Shown here: positions 54,601-64,000 of the stretch, one piece after another
How positions within the stretch are numbered: position 1 is the stretch's first letter
Layout of the letters: each line of letters starts with the position of its first letter
Source: Clitopilus passeckerianus
Lineage: Eukaryota > Basidiomycota > Agaricomycetes > Agaricales > Entolomataceae
NCBI GenBank assembly: GCA_944990035.1
Contig: CALYLX010000126.1
Coordinates: forward strand, 62,001 to 126,000
Direction: 5' to 3'
Length of the DNA stretch: 64,000 nucleotides
Notes under the pieces: model-generated
The model's database searches: none
What the model was told of the DNA's origin: nothing
What the model saw: only the letters and a program-made list of their open reading frames with translations
Translations under genes and position numbers: made by a program

Positions 54601-56722
54601 TGCGTCTAGCTATCGGACACTCTACCAACCTCATCGCGCCTGAATCCAACATCATTGTCATTCGTGGCGGTAACGGTCTGAGCGTTCCGGTCTATCAGCA
54701 AATGGTCAAAGCTGCCGACGAATTCTTCCCTGAGAATGACCTGCTCAATCAAGACAAGACGAAGCCGCTTCCAGAAGAACATCCCGATGTCGAGAGTGGA
54801 CTTGCTCTGAGAAGGATCAATACAGGTCTATCGTCTATTGTTGGGTCTAATAACGGCGACCGCCCTGGTGGGTTCGTACTGGTCATCGATGGTGCTGCGC
54901 TCGAACATGTACGTTCCGGTTTCCCTTGGATCTTCCTGTTGAACCCAATCTGATCATTTTCTGTAGGCTCTCTCCGATGATCTGAACAGGACCTTGTTAC
55001 TCAGGCTTGCAACTCAGTGCGAGGGGGTGATATGTTGTCGAGTGTCGCCATTGCAAAAGGCCCTCATCGTCAAGCTCGTAAAGGATGGTCTTGGTGTCAT
55101 GACTCTGGCAATTGGTGATGGTGCAAACGACGTCAGCATGATTCAGGTTGGTACAACTCCAACTAATCTTGAGGCATCCTCACTGACCCAAAACTAGTCT
55201 GCCGATGTCGGTGTTGGTATCTCTGGTGAAGAAGGTCTTCAAGCTGTCAACGCCTCCGACTACGCTATAGCCCAATTCCGGTTCCTCAAGCGGTTGTTAC
55301 TCGTTCACGGGCACTGGTCATATGCTCGCAATGCTAACATGTAAGTCATACCCGTAACCAGTCAGAAGATGATTCTAAGAGTTTGCTTTCTACTTTAGGA
55401 TCCTCAACTTCTTCTACAAGAATATCGTCTGTATAGGAGTGTTGTGGTGGTTCCAAATTTACTGCGCTTGGAGTTCGACCTACGTTTTCGAATACACCTA
55501 CCTCCTCTTCTGGAACTCTTTCTGGACTATCGCCCCCGTCATTGCCATCGGTCTCTTCGATCGTATAGTTGGTGCGTACTTGACTGTAAAGCGTTTTAGG
55601 CCTCTTCTCACCGTCATCCTAGACGACCACGTCTTGATGGATATACCTGAGCTCTATAGGCATGGCCGTGAAGGTAAATGGTTCGGGCTCAAGTGGTTCA
55701 GCCTATACATGTTCGAAGCTGTCGTCCAGGTTTGTCTGATATCAGTCTCCGTCTGATCTTGCACTGACAGTGTGCTTACAGTCCGCCATCATATACTTCC
55801 TCATCTTTTACTCTTATACTACGATTTCGTCACGGGAAGACGGCTACTCAATCAGTCTCTATGAGTTCTCAACAGTAAGATTCCCTTCGCGAGCCTTCAT
55901 AAGTATTGACTGACCCGACATATAGACCATGGTATTCTCGGCAGTCATTACCGCGAACTTGTTCAATGGGCTCAATACCAACGTTTGGACTGGCTGGGTT
56001 TTCTTTGCTGTATTCCTGGGAATCGGCCTTCTGTTGCTTTACACGGTAAGTTGGGTTGGCTCTTTATCTTCAATCACTCACCGTCTTCTCAGGTTGTCTA
56101 CAACGCGATATCCCCCGGCTGGTTTGCGACACCCGTCTTTGGAAACAATCACTATCTCTTCAGATCCGCGTACTTCTACCTCGCCCTTCCACTCACCATC
56201 TGTCTTGCTTTGGCTCCCAGATACCTCGGGAAAGCATGGAAATTCGGTTTCCGACCAGATGACATTGACACTATGCGTTACATCCGCAAGATGGATCCGA
56301 ACCGTGATATCAAAACGGAAGCCTTCAACGTCCAGGCTCATGGACCACTGGGGAGAGCCAATTCTCGTTCGTCCAGGAGAGTGTCAAGAACGGAAAGCAT
56401 GATGTCCGCTCCAGGTCGACCTTCCATGGATCTTCGCTCAGCAAGTAGAACGGACATGTCGACTGGTGAACGCTCCCTCCACCGAGGTTTCGATTTCTCA
56501 ACAGAAGAGGGTGGTGTTGCAGTCCAGAGGATGCAGACAAACCTGTCGGAGCGCCGGCTCAGTAGAGGCAACCTTGGTGCTACACGACGCCAACCCAACA
56601 CCCCTACCCGCGCTAGCAGGCTGAGGTCAAGTACACTTGGACAAGTTCTCACCGCACCTCGGGAGCTTCTACGCAAAAGAACGGGCAACCCGAAGAATCC
56701 CAAACGACCTTCGACTTCTTGA
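51610..56722 (+). CDS. P4-type ATPase (phospholipid flippase, Dnf-like), complete
   Basis: Thirteen exons: 51610-51884, 51939-52949, 53005-53175, 53232-53430, 53486-54260, 54323-54556, 54610-54908, 54967-55146, 55198-55340, 55399-55729, 55782-55874, 55926-56045, 56093-56722. They sum to 4461 nt, 1486 aa. The actuator loop is LDGETNL near residue 284, the P4 form. The M4 motif is PISLYIS and the phosphorylation site is DKTGTLT near 545. The nucleotide-binding domain has [10 protein letters not shown] and KGADNVIF. The P-domain hinge is GDGANDVSM near 1040. About ten membrane segments follow the P-type plan. A long basic Ser/Arg tail (residues after about 1330) could be regulatory. It should flip aminophospholipids to the cytosolic leaflet, usually with a Cdc50-type partner. 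Length and tail suit the Dnf1/2 group. It converges with a paralogue at 60,015. Confidence 0.95.
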
Positions 56723-57004
56723 CCATACCTTATATCTTCGTTCCTTACAATCAATCATTGGTTAAAAAACTACCATATTTAATCTAATTCGGCATATTTC
56801 TTGTAATGCTGCATACTGAAATTGTATCCATTTATTACCATACCTATCCCTACACTTTCTGGTTGGATATTTAACGACCCTATTACGGCAGTGCAGTATT
56901 GTCCATATAAACATAACAGGTACTGGGGTTATTGTGTACATACATCTTCACAACTCGGAGAACTACGAAGGGTTGCGAGCATCGTACAGAAAATGAGGTG
57001 TGAA

Positions 57005-58104
57005 TCAGTTGATTCCATGCGTGACAATGCGAGCATTAGCTCTGCGAGTAACCCTTATACCCCGAGACTTTGAGAGCTTCTTTCCGGTCTTTGTACCCTT
57101 TACGGTACCATGCGTACCAGCTGTTGCGGGTCCTTGATCAAAGCCACCTTCATTATGGACTCCCCCTGCACGGAAAGTAGCGCCCTCGATCTAGGCCAAT
57201 AAGGTTCGGTATTGATTTAGTGATTGTAGCTTGGCCTCACCTGTGATCTGCTTCCACCAACAGAGCGATAGAGAACAATTTTGTACTCTTGAGGTACGGT
57301 GCCGTATGCCTTCAGAACCTCTATTGCGCCACAATTCAGCTGGGTGTAGTGTTAAAAGTGAATTATGATCCTAACGTACCCATAGGTCGATAATTGAAGG
57401 TAAAGGTAGCGTATGTAGAGGTGCCAATTCTGTAGCCTTGGACAATATCTACAAGCGGAACCGCAGAAATATATTCGTCACTGAATCTAGAGGTTGAAAT
57501 GAGAATCTGCGAGCCGCTGAAATAAACTAGAACCCACCTCACGTGGTGATTGCCAGCCATGAGCGATTGCGAAGGAACTGCCCTGGCTCCCGTTAACCGA
57601 CTATGTTCGGAGATAAAACGTTGCGAGTCGACGCGCACGGTTTGGAAGTACCAGAACTCCAAAGTAATTGTGCCTAACGTAGGGTCGTCTCCGAAAATAT
57701 GATAGGTCCACGCTTGGTCTGCGAGGAGGGTGACAATTGGTTCGACTAATGTAGCGGAGCCTCGTACCTGTTGACCCCAGTTCTGAGAACATCAAGTCTC
57801 TCTGCGTGCATGGGGAAGTTCTAACCGAGGATACTTCAAAAGTGTCGGGACGTGCAGGATACAAGGCGTCGCTTAGTATGTCGTATTGACCACACTCAAC
57901 ACCATCAACAACGAGACTGCCCTGCAATGCAAAGTATCGATGGTTGAGAGACCGACGACGGTGACTGTGACGGCTGACCTTGCCAGCTTCTGAAGCGATC
58001 CAGCAGGTCGCATGGTTTGTTAGGGCCTCCCGTAAGCAATAAGATGGCACTCTATCTCCTTCAATATTAATCCACGCGGTAATCCCGCCAAGATGAAGAG
58101 CCAT
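57005..58104 (-). CDS. DUF7918-like protein, 277 aa
   Basis: Minus-strand exons: 57979-58104, 57768-57921, 57538-57718, 57380-57486, 57241-57320, 57005-57190, total 834 nt in frame. The start is ATG at 58,104 (MALHLGGITAWINIEGD). Motifs CWIASEAGK, SLVVDGVECGQY, VRTSPCTQRDLMFSELG and DDPTLGTITLEFWYF follow the pattern I know from the basidiomycete domain DUF7918, a beta-rich domain of unknown function. The C-terminal part (LYRSVGGSRSQ, HGTVKGTKTGKKLSKSRG) is basic and Gly-rich, possibly disordered. The second exon must extend through VRTSPCTQ: an alternative intron that removes it loses a conserved motif. It lies between two convergent flippase genes. Function is unknown. Confidence 0.75.
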
Positions 58105-59283
58105 GGCTGCCAGTAGGAGGAGTGGGAGGGTAGAAACACTGGGTGGCTCATGTTGTAGTTCAATGGGAATTATAAAGTCGTTGTCGAATCTCCAGATTCG
58201 GAAATCTAGAGATCAATCGTCGACGAGGTTTTCAGCACTTTCCAGATTCGGCTTTCAACGCGTGGGGTTATTGCGTCTCTTCTGGGAGGTCCAAGACGCC
58301 ACTATGTTAGTGTTAACTTCTTTGAAATGCCGGGAGAACCATAGCATCAGGGCTGCATGTTCCTTGCATCTGCTGAATACCGGTTTAGAGCCAAATACCG
58401 CTATCCCGAGGAGTCATGTCATGTTTGGATAGCAAGCTCTTGTTGCATTATTGTCTCTATCAACGAGAGCGATCACTGTTCATGCCCTCGGCGCGTACCA
58501 AGGTCAGGTGTTAATCCTCAATACATATCGAAACCTCCTCTCCGTTTGAGGGGGAAGTGATCCTGGCTGTTTTACCGGAACGGTCCTCGAATTTCGTGAC
58601 GCATGGAAGAATCCTTGCGAAAGACCGCCCCGGATGCCTTGGATTCTGGCACCCATCATGATCATTCAACGTACCTGATGTTTCCGGTCGGCAGCATCTG
58701 ACTCCTCCGACACCAACAGAGATAAGCAGTAGTAGAGCTACGTCAAAGGGATAGGTGCGAGCGCCAATACCGGTGCCTTGGTTAAGTGGAGATGGCTGGA
58801 AAACGCCGTGCATTGAAATGTCGTTTCAGAACGGTCGTGAAGTCGGGCATCTAATGTACAGCGTCTCGAATCAGCTACAAAGGTCAAACACCGGTAATCT
58901 AAGTGTTGCAGGCTTGCAGCCCAAGTAAAAGCCGAAACCACTGCAGGATAATACTCCGAACAGCTGCTAAGTTTGGCTAACCCATAACCGGCGAATTGAA
59001 GTCACAGTCGTACCCACGAGCATCCGGAAGTTGTACCGGAGCGTAGTAAAAAGAGATAGCGCTCTAGTTCGACAGACGTCTGTAAGGGTTGGTTTGATCA
59101 TAACTATGTGGTGAAGGTTTCCGTTCGTCAACGCGGGCTCGCTCCATGGGCCGGGATACGCGTCCGGGTCACGAGAGCAGGTTTCTGAATCACGTGCCTG
59201 TACCTCCTGGATTCCTGGAATAACTTCAATAAGCTGCCGCCCCCACTTAGCATCGTTGAGTTATTATAACGGAGTAGTTGAAG
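58105..59283. other. Intergenic, no gene supported
   Basis: A minus-strand frame at 58,511-58,813 contains a hydrophobic segment (FDVALLLLISVGVGGV), and others overlap it, but none has a known motif, phase-consistent introns or a clear start. The region should hold the promoters of the minus-strand gene at 58,104 and the plus-strand gene at 59,284. Confidence 0.4.
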
Positions 59284-59732
59284 ATGCATTCACCAGACGA
59301 AGGTTCTCCCATCTCGACCGACTCTGAGAGCTCGCCTCCCCCCGAAGAGGTCTCCGGGCCCGTATCTAATGCCTCGCACCAGATAATCGATTTCGCCACT
59401 CAGATACAGAGAACCTTGCAAGGATCCAAGCGCCGCTTACCTGGCGGACCAAGCTTCTCATCCTCGTCCAATCGCGATTCAAAATCCAGGCGGAAGGGTG
59501 ATCATGGACTTCGCGGTGCCGGTGTGAGCCATAGCAACTCTGTAGGATGGTCGGAGTCCGCGATAGAAAAGCGGGAGAAAGCGCGAGAGGAAAGGGAGCT
59601 CGTTGACGTTGGTCTTGTAGAACAGCTCAGGAAAGGTAGCTCTCCACTTCGTTTCTTCGCCTGACTCGCTCTGATCCCTTTTCAGATATTGGTGACCCGT
59701 TCCTCGAGAGCGACCTCAAGCGAGCTGGTTGA
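59284..59732 (+). CDS. Small two-exon protein, 132 aa, unknown
   Basis: Exons 59284-59635 and 59686-59732 (intron GTAGCT to TTTTCAG) total 399 nt in frame. The ATG at 59,284 is preceded by an in-frame stop at 59,275, which fixes the start. The protein opens with an acidic Ser/Pro-rich stretch (MHSPDEGSPISTDSESSPPP), has a helical segment (QIIDFATQIQRTLQGSKRR), a Ser/Arg-rich middle, and a charged helical end (SAIEKREKAREERELVDVGL, then VEQLRKDIGDPFLESDLKRAG). No known domain is recognised, and the composition suggests a mostly disordered, possibly nuclear protein. The clean intron and ending support a real gene. Confidence 0.6.
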
Positions 59733-60014
59733 AACAAGTGGAATGATCAAGCAAATCGTACTTCTAATAGTGGCAGCAGGCCACGCTGTATCAACCCTTG
59801 TCCTACTCTATGACTACAACAATGCAGATATCTCCACTGCACTAATGTTCTTTGAGGGGGCTTCGGGAAGTAGTCCCCGTTTTGAGGAATGTATGAATGA
59901 ATAATAGAATCGGTAGTAGGTGAGCGAATACAAAACAAAGGGGGTGATAAGGCTACATCATAAATAGATTCGTACAAATATCGTGAATAAATGAAGGGTT
60001 CTATGCAAAAAGTC

Positions 60015-63000
60015 CTATGTATCCGCTTCACTTCTCCTGAGTATCGATGGCCGTTTTGTAACCCTCTTCAACGAGAACACTCGCGAGAATGCCTCCTTCC
60101 CTTTCTTCACTGAAGATTTTGAAGATTTTCTTGGAAGATTGCGACTGCTTGCTCTCGCTTCAGAGAGGTGACTCTGCATCCTCCTCATTGCAACGCCATT
60201 CTCCTCGGCTGCAAAGTCGAATCCACGGTCCACTGATGTAACGCCCGTGGCCATGTCTACCCTGCTGGGAGCGCGAGAGTCCCTCTTGGGGCGGCGCACA
60301 TTGACGGTTTCTGTGCTCTCGAAAGCACCCGAACGCAGCGCTGAGGGATTGTGGATTTGCCTCAAGGGGGTGATATCCGAAGTGTCCAGACGGGAAAAGT
60401 CGTAATTGGGATCTTGCTTATAGACGTAGCGAATGATGTCGATATCGTCCGGAGCGTAACCAAACTTCCACGCCTTGAAGATGATGCGCGGGCCGAGAGC
60501 GAGGAAGAAAACAAGGGGAATGCATAACCATAAGTAGGCTGACGTGAAGAGGTAGTAGTAGTTGCCGTAGAGAGATGTGATGGCATATCCCGGGGAGATG
60601 AGAGAGTAGACAATCTGTACGAGGCATTAGCATGTCGAAAAGTTAGATTTGAGATGAAGAGCGTACTGTAAAGCCCCAAACGACAACGATGCCGAACAGG
60701 ATTGTAAGCCAAAGTGGTACTGTCCAGGCGGTAGCATTTAGGCCAGCATAAATGTCAGCGATCATCACTGCAACGACAGCCATGACCTGAAAGGGTTGTG
60801 AGATAAAGGTCTTGCAAGAGATTGAAAAGTTACGGACTGTGGAGAATTCATACATCGAAACTTGATAACCATCAGTGCGAGTAGAAGTCGTCCAGTAAGT
60901 ATATGTTATGAAAAAGAATACGACGACAGACTACGAAAAATATTCAGTAGGCGTGCATATACCGAAAGTGAATGGACGTACTTGGAAGACACCATCAAAG
61001 GCGTAGGCCAAGAACTTGTTAATCCCAAACCAAGTTCCTCTTCGACCAAAGTGGTATAACTGAGGAACGCTCATCAAAACTTCCGATTCTGAGATGACGC
61101 GTTAGTACAGATTTGATATGCATAAAGCAGACGACCTACCAAGGAAGCGATCGAAGAGGCCCAATCCGATCACAGGCAGCACTGTCCAGAGCGAATTCCA
61201 GAAGAGAATATAAACGTAGTCGAAAACGCTAGGCCAGAGTCAGCAAGTGCATCCAAGTCGCAAGTAAGACGACTCACAAATAACCACTCCAGCCTGAGTA
61301 AATTTGGAACCACCATAACACGAAGACGGGGACGATGTTCTTGTAGAAGAAATTCAGAATCCTAGGCAAACGTATATCGGTGATATCCTTTCTAGACAAG
61401 CAAGGATGTACGCACATAGTGCCATTGCGTGCATACGACCAGTGGCCATGGACCAGGAGAAGCTTCTTGAGGAAGCGGAACTATTGTACAAGGGTTCAAA
61501 ATGGGTTCAAACAGATTAAGGCGTTTGTCACTAACCTGACCAATAGCGTAGTCCGACGAGTTGACGGCTTGAAGACCCTCTTCGCCCGAGATACCAACGC
61601 CAACATCCGCAGCCTGAATCATACTAACGTCGTTTGCACCGTCCCCAATCGCCAAGCACATAGCCCCGAGGCCGTCCTTGACAAGCTTGACAATGAGTGC
61701 TTTCTGCAATGGCGAAACACGACAGCAGACAACAGCTTCACAGAGTGTAGAAAGTTGGAGCAGCAGTTCTCTACTCTGGTCATTCTCAAAAGCCTGCAAG
61801 CACGGGTGAGAATATGGTCACAATGAACGTGTGAATGTGGCTTACGTGGAGAAGAGCGGCGCCGTCAACGACCAGAATAAATCCACCAGGACGCTCACCA
61901 TTCCCGGCACCAACGATGGAAAACACTGAACTCGTGGACATTCGTCGGAGAGGAATGTCACGAGAAGACGTCGATGCTCTGGGTCTCAACTCCTGGTCAA
62001 TGGAGTGCTCGGGGAAGAACTGTTCCATAGCCTGCACCATTTGTTGGTGTATGGTAGGTTTTCCTGGCTGGTTGCTGCCGCGAACAATGATGATATTGGA
62101 ATCACTGGCGATGAGGTTGGTACTGCGACCAATAGCTAGTAACGAAAGACGTATTAGCTCAGAAGAGAGATGTCAGGACGAAGGGACACAGACCAATGGC
62201 GGTCTCAAGCTTATCTCCAGTCGCCACCCATATCTTGATGCCAGCCTTCTTCAGATCCGCAATAGCCTCGGGAACGCCATCCTGGAGGCGATCCTCAATG
62301 GCAGTGGCTCCAAGCAGACGAAGGTCTTGCTCGAGCTCGTCGGAGACAGCCTCGATCTTCTCTTCACGGTTGTCCATAGCAATAGTAGCCTCGTGGTAGC
62401 GTTCACTCCATTCGTGGTAGTATTCCTCTGTCAGATAGTGAGAATCATGTTTTGGAAGGAAGAGAGTGGAAACCCACCAGAGATAACCTTGTATGCCAGT
62501 GTCAACGTCCTCAGGCCCTGGTTAGCGAACTCGCTCAGATGCTCCTCCGTCTCATCCATAAGCGGCCGCTCGCTCTCCTTCAGCCTCTGGAAGATAACAT
62601 TGTCGGCGCCTTTGCTGAGCAAAAATAGCCTGTGGTCATCATCAAGTTTCCTCAACACCACGCTCATCCTCTTCCTTGCACTCGTGAACTCCAAAATATT
62701 GAGTAGTTCATATCGCTCAACATCTGGTGCGGAGGACGGCGTTCGCAGTGAAACGATCTCCTTCTCGCGACCACAGAAAACGAAACCGCAATCGGCGGCG
62801 GCCTGAACCAAAGCAGCTTCGTCAGGAGACTGAGCTTTATACTCGATCTTGCCTGTATCTGGGTCGGTAGAGGTGAGGACGGTATGGCACAATCCAAGAA
62901 CGGTGAAGAATCCGTTGAGGAGGCGATGATGCTGGGCATTCTCAGGATTCGGATCATCACTGACAGCCTCTTCAAGATCATGGACGAGGTTGGAATCCTT

Positions 63001-64000
63001 GAAGTGCTCTGTGACATCGGCAGCGGTGGTTGATGGTGCTTTGAACCTGCTATCCGGGCTATCATCCATACGGGAGCTGGTGGAAGCTGCTGTAGAATCC
63101 CAGACATTGACTTCGACTGGCTCTTCGGGATTCGACTTGGAATATTTCTGGGCCTTGACTGAGTCTGCGGCTCCCATGGATGTAACATCCTCGTCGCCTC
63201 GGTAGGCCTTACCACCAATTGAACATTGTCGGAACACCATAGAGTTCTAATAAAATAGTCAGTGGTGGATCCGCAGGGAGATATAAATAAACACTTGCCT
63301 GGGTCAAAGTTCCCGTCTTGTCAGAGAAGATATATTCGATTTGACCGAGATCGTCCGACAGATTCCAGCTTTTGCAAATGGTGCTTTGCCCAGTCTTCTC
63401 ATACCTGATATCGGAATCGAGGTAGATAAAGACTGCCTGGGCCGTTCGGACGATTTCGATAGAGATGTAGAGCGAAATTGGAACGAGAATTTGGAAACTA
63501 TAATAGAAATAAGATAACGGCGCCCAAGGTCGGAATGAAGCACGTACGTCAAGACGGAATAGATCAAAGTGATGAGTCCGTTGATACTGGGGTTATCGTC
63601 GCCGTAAATGTCGCCATACAGCCAAGGCGCCTCGCGAGGAAAGTAATGGTGTTCAAGTACTGAGTCGGCTATGGCGCACACAACAGACAGGACAGCCAGA
63701 ATAGCGAGGTTGAAGAAACTGAAAAAAGAAATGAGCTTCTGTTGACGCACAATCTGGAAGAACTTACACTTGGGGGTTCATCTGCCTCTCGACCTTGCTT
63801 CGCTTACTGGGGGTTCCGCCTGAGTTAAGGATGATTTTCGTGTCGTAGCCAGTGTAAAGCACCACTCCGATAGCCCATGCCGTGTTCCTCAGAACTGTGC
63901 CTCTCAGTAGGGTCATCGATAAGTCGACCGGCTGGACTGCTCCGTTGACTTCGACATTGGCTTTAAGTCGGTACATGTCGGTATCAGGCTTGTCGCAGTT
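60015..64000 (-). CDS. P4-type ATPase (flippase) paralogue, N-terminus outside window
   Basis: Minus-strand exons: 63768 to beyond 64000, 63548-63718, 63299-63497, 62478-63246, 62194-62427, 61846-62135, 61536-61793, 61416-61480, 61278-61361, 61140-61228, 60982-61088, 60838-60930, 60667-60786, 60015-60614. Motifs: PISLYIS in M4, [34 protein letters not shown], and six C-terminal membrane segments, then a basic tail ([19 protein letters not shown]). It aligns along its length with the gene at 51,610-56,722, and many introns fall at matching places. Some differ: the segment [12 protein letters not shown] is uninterrupted here but split there, and this gene has extra introns in the C-terminal membrane region. 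One intron (63,247-63,298) has a GC donor. Expected role: lipid flippase in Golgi, endosome or plasma membrane. The actuator domain is off the window. Confidence 0.94.

Noticed and set aside
57725..57835. Alternative intron in the DUF7918-like gene that removes VRTSPCTQRDLMFSELG
   Set aside because: It would delete a motif characteristic of the domain. The chosen model keeps it and gives 834 nt in frame.
58511..58941. Possible second small minus-strand gene upstream of the DUF7918-like gene
   Set aside because: Overlapping frames each look weak, no known motif is present, and no phase-consistent exon join was found.

Overview
The window is genomic DNA of a filamentous basidiomycete, most likely an agaricomycete. 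The evidence is many 45-65 bp GT-AG introns inside conserved genes, a cytochrome P450 cluster, an expanded NACHT-ankyrin (NLR-like) family, a DUF7918-type gene and a chromodomain Ty3/Gypsy retrotransposon. The species cannot be named from the sequence alone.

Layout. (1) 1-8,000: a P450 cluster with one truncated gene (+), two complete 11-exon genes (-), a C-terminal P450 relic (-) and one unrecognised gene (+). (2) 8,062-9,291: an F-box-like gene (-), head to head with the first NLR. (3) 9,449-49,250: a tandem array of four paralogous NACHT-ankyrin genes, all on +, with the same six-exon structure (exons 2, 3 and 5 are 165, 25 and 356 nt in every copy). NLR1 carries a one-base frameshift. NLR2 and NLR4 are intact. 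NLR3 is split in its ankyrin domain by a 7.15 kb Ty3/Gypsy chromovirus with a 5-bp target duplication and nearly identical LTRs. The 2-7 kb stretches behind each NLR have no intact gene, but they resemble one another and hold matching decayed gene fragments, so the duplicated unit was larger than the NLR itself. (4) 49,565-64,000: a housekeeping region with a Cdc10-type septin, two convergent P4-ATPase (flippase) paralogues (the second cut by the window edge), a DUF7918-like gene and a small two-exon gene.

How it fits together. The P450 genes and the NLR array are two lineage-expanded clusters next to conserved cytoskeleton and membrane genes. The NLRs carry a P-loop NACHT ATPase, a helical linker and C-terminal ankyrin repeats. 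Such proteins are thought to act in non-self recognition in fungi, but function here is inferred from architecture only. Their N-termini have no recognised effector domain, but all four share a short motif (SNxIxAGRDxxI) just before the NACHT linker. Signs of rapid change concentrate in the array: homogenised 102-bp ankyrin units, a frameshift, a recent transposon insertion and decayed flanks.
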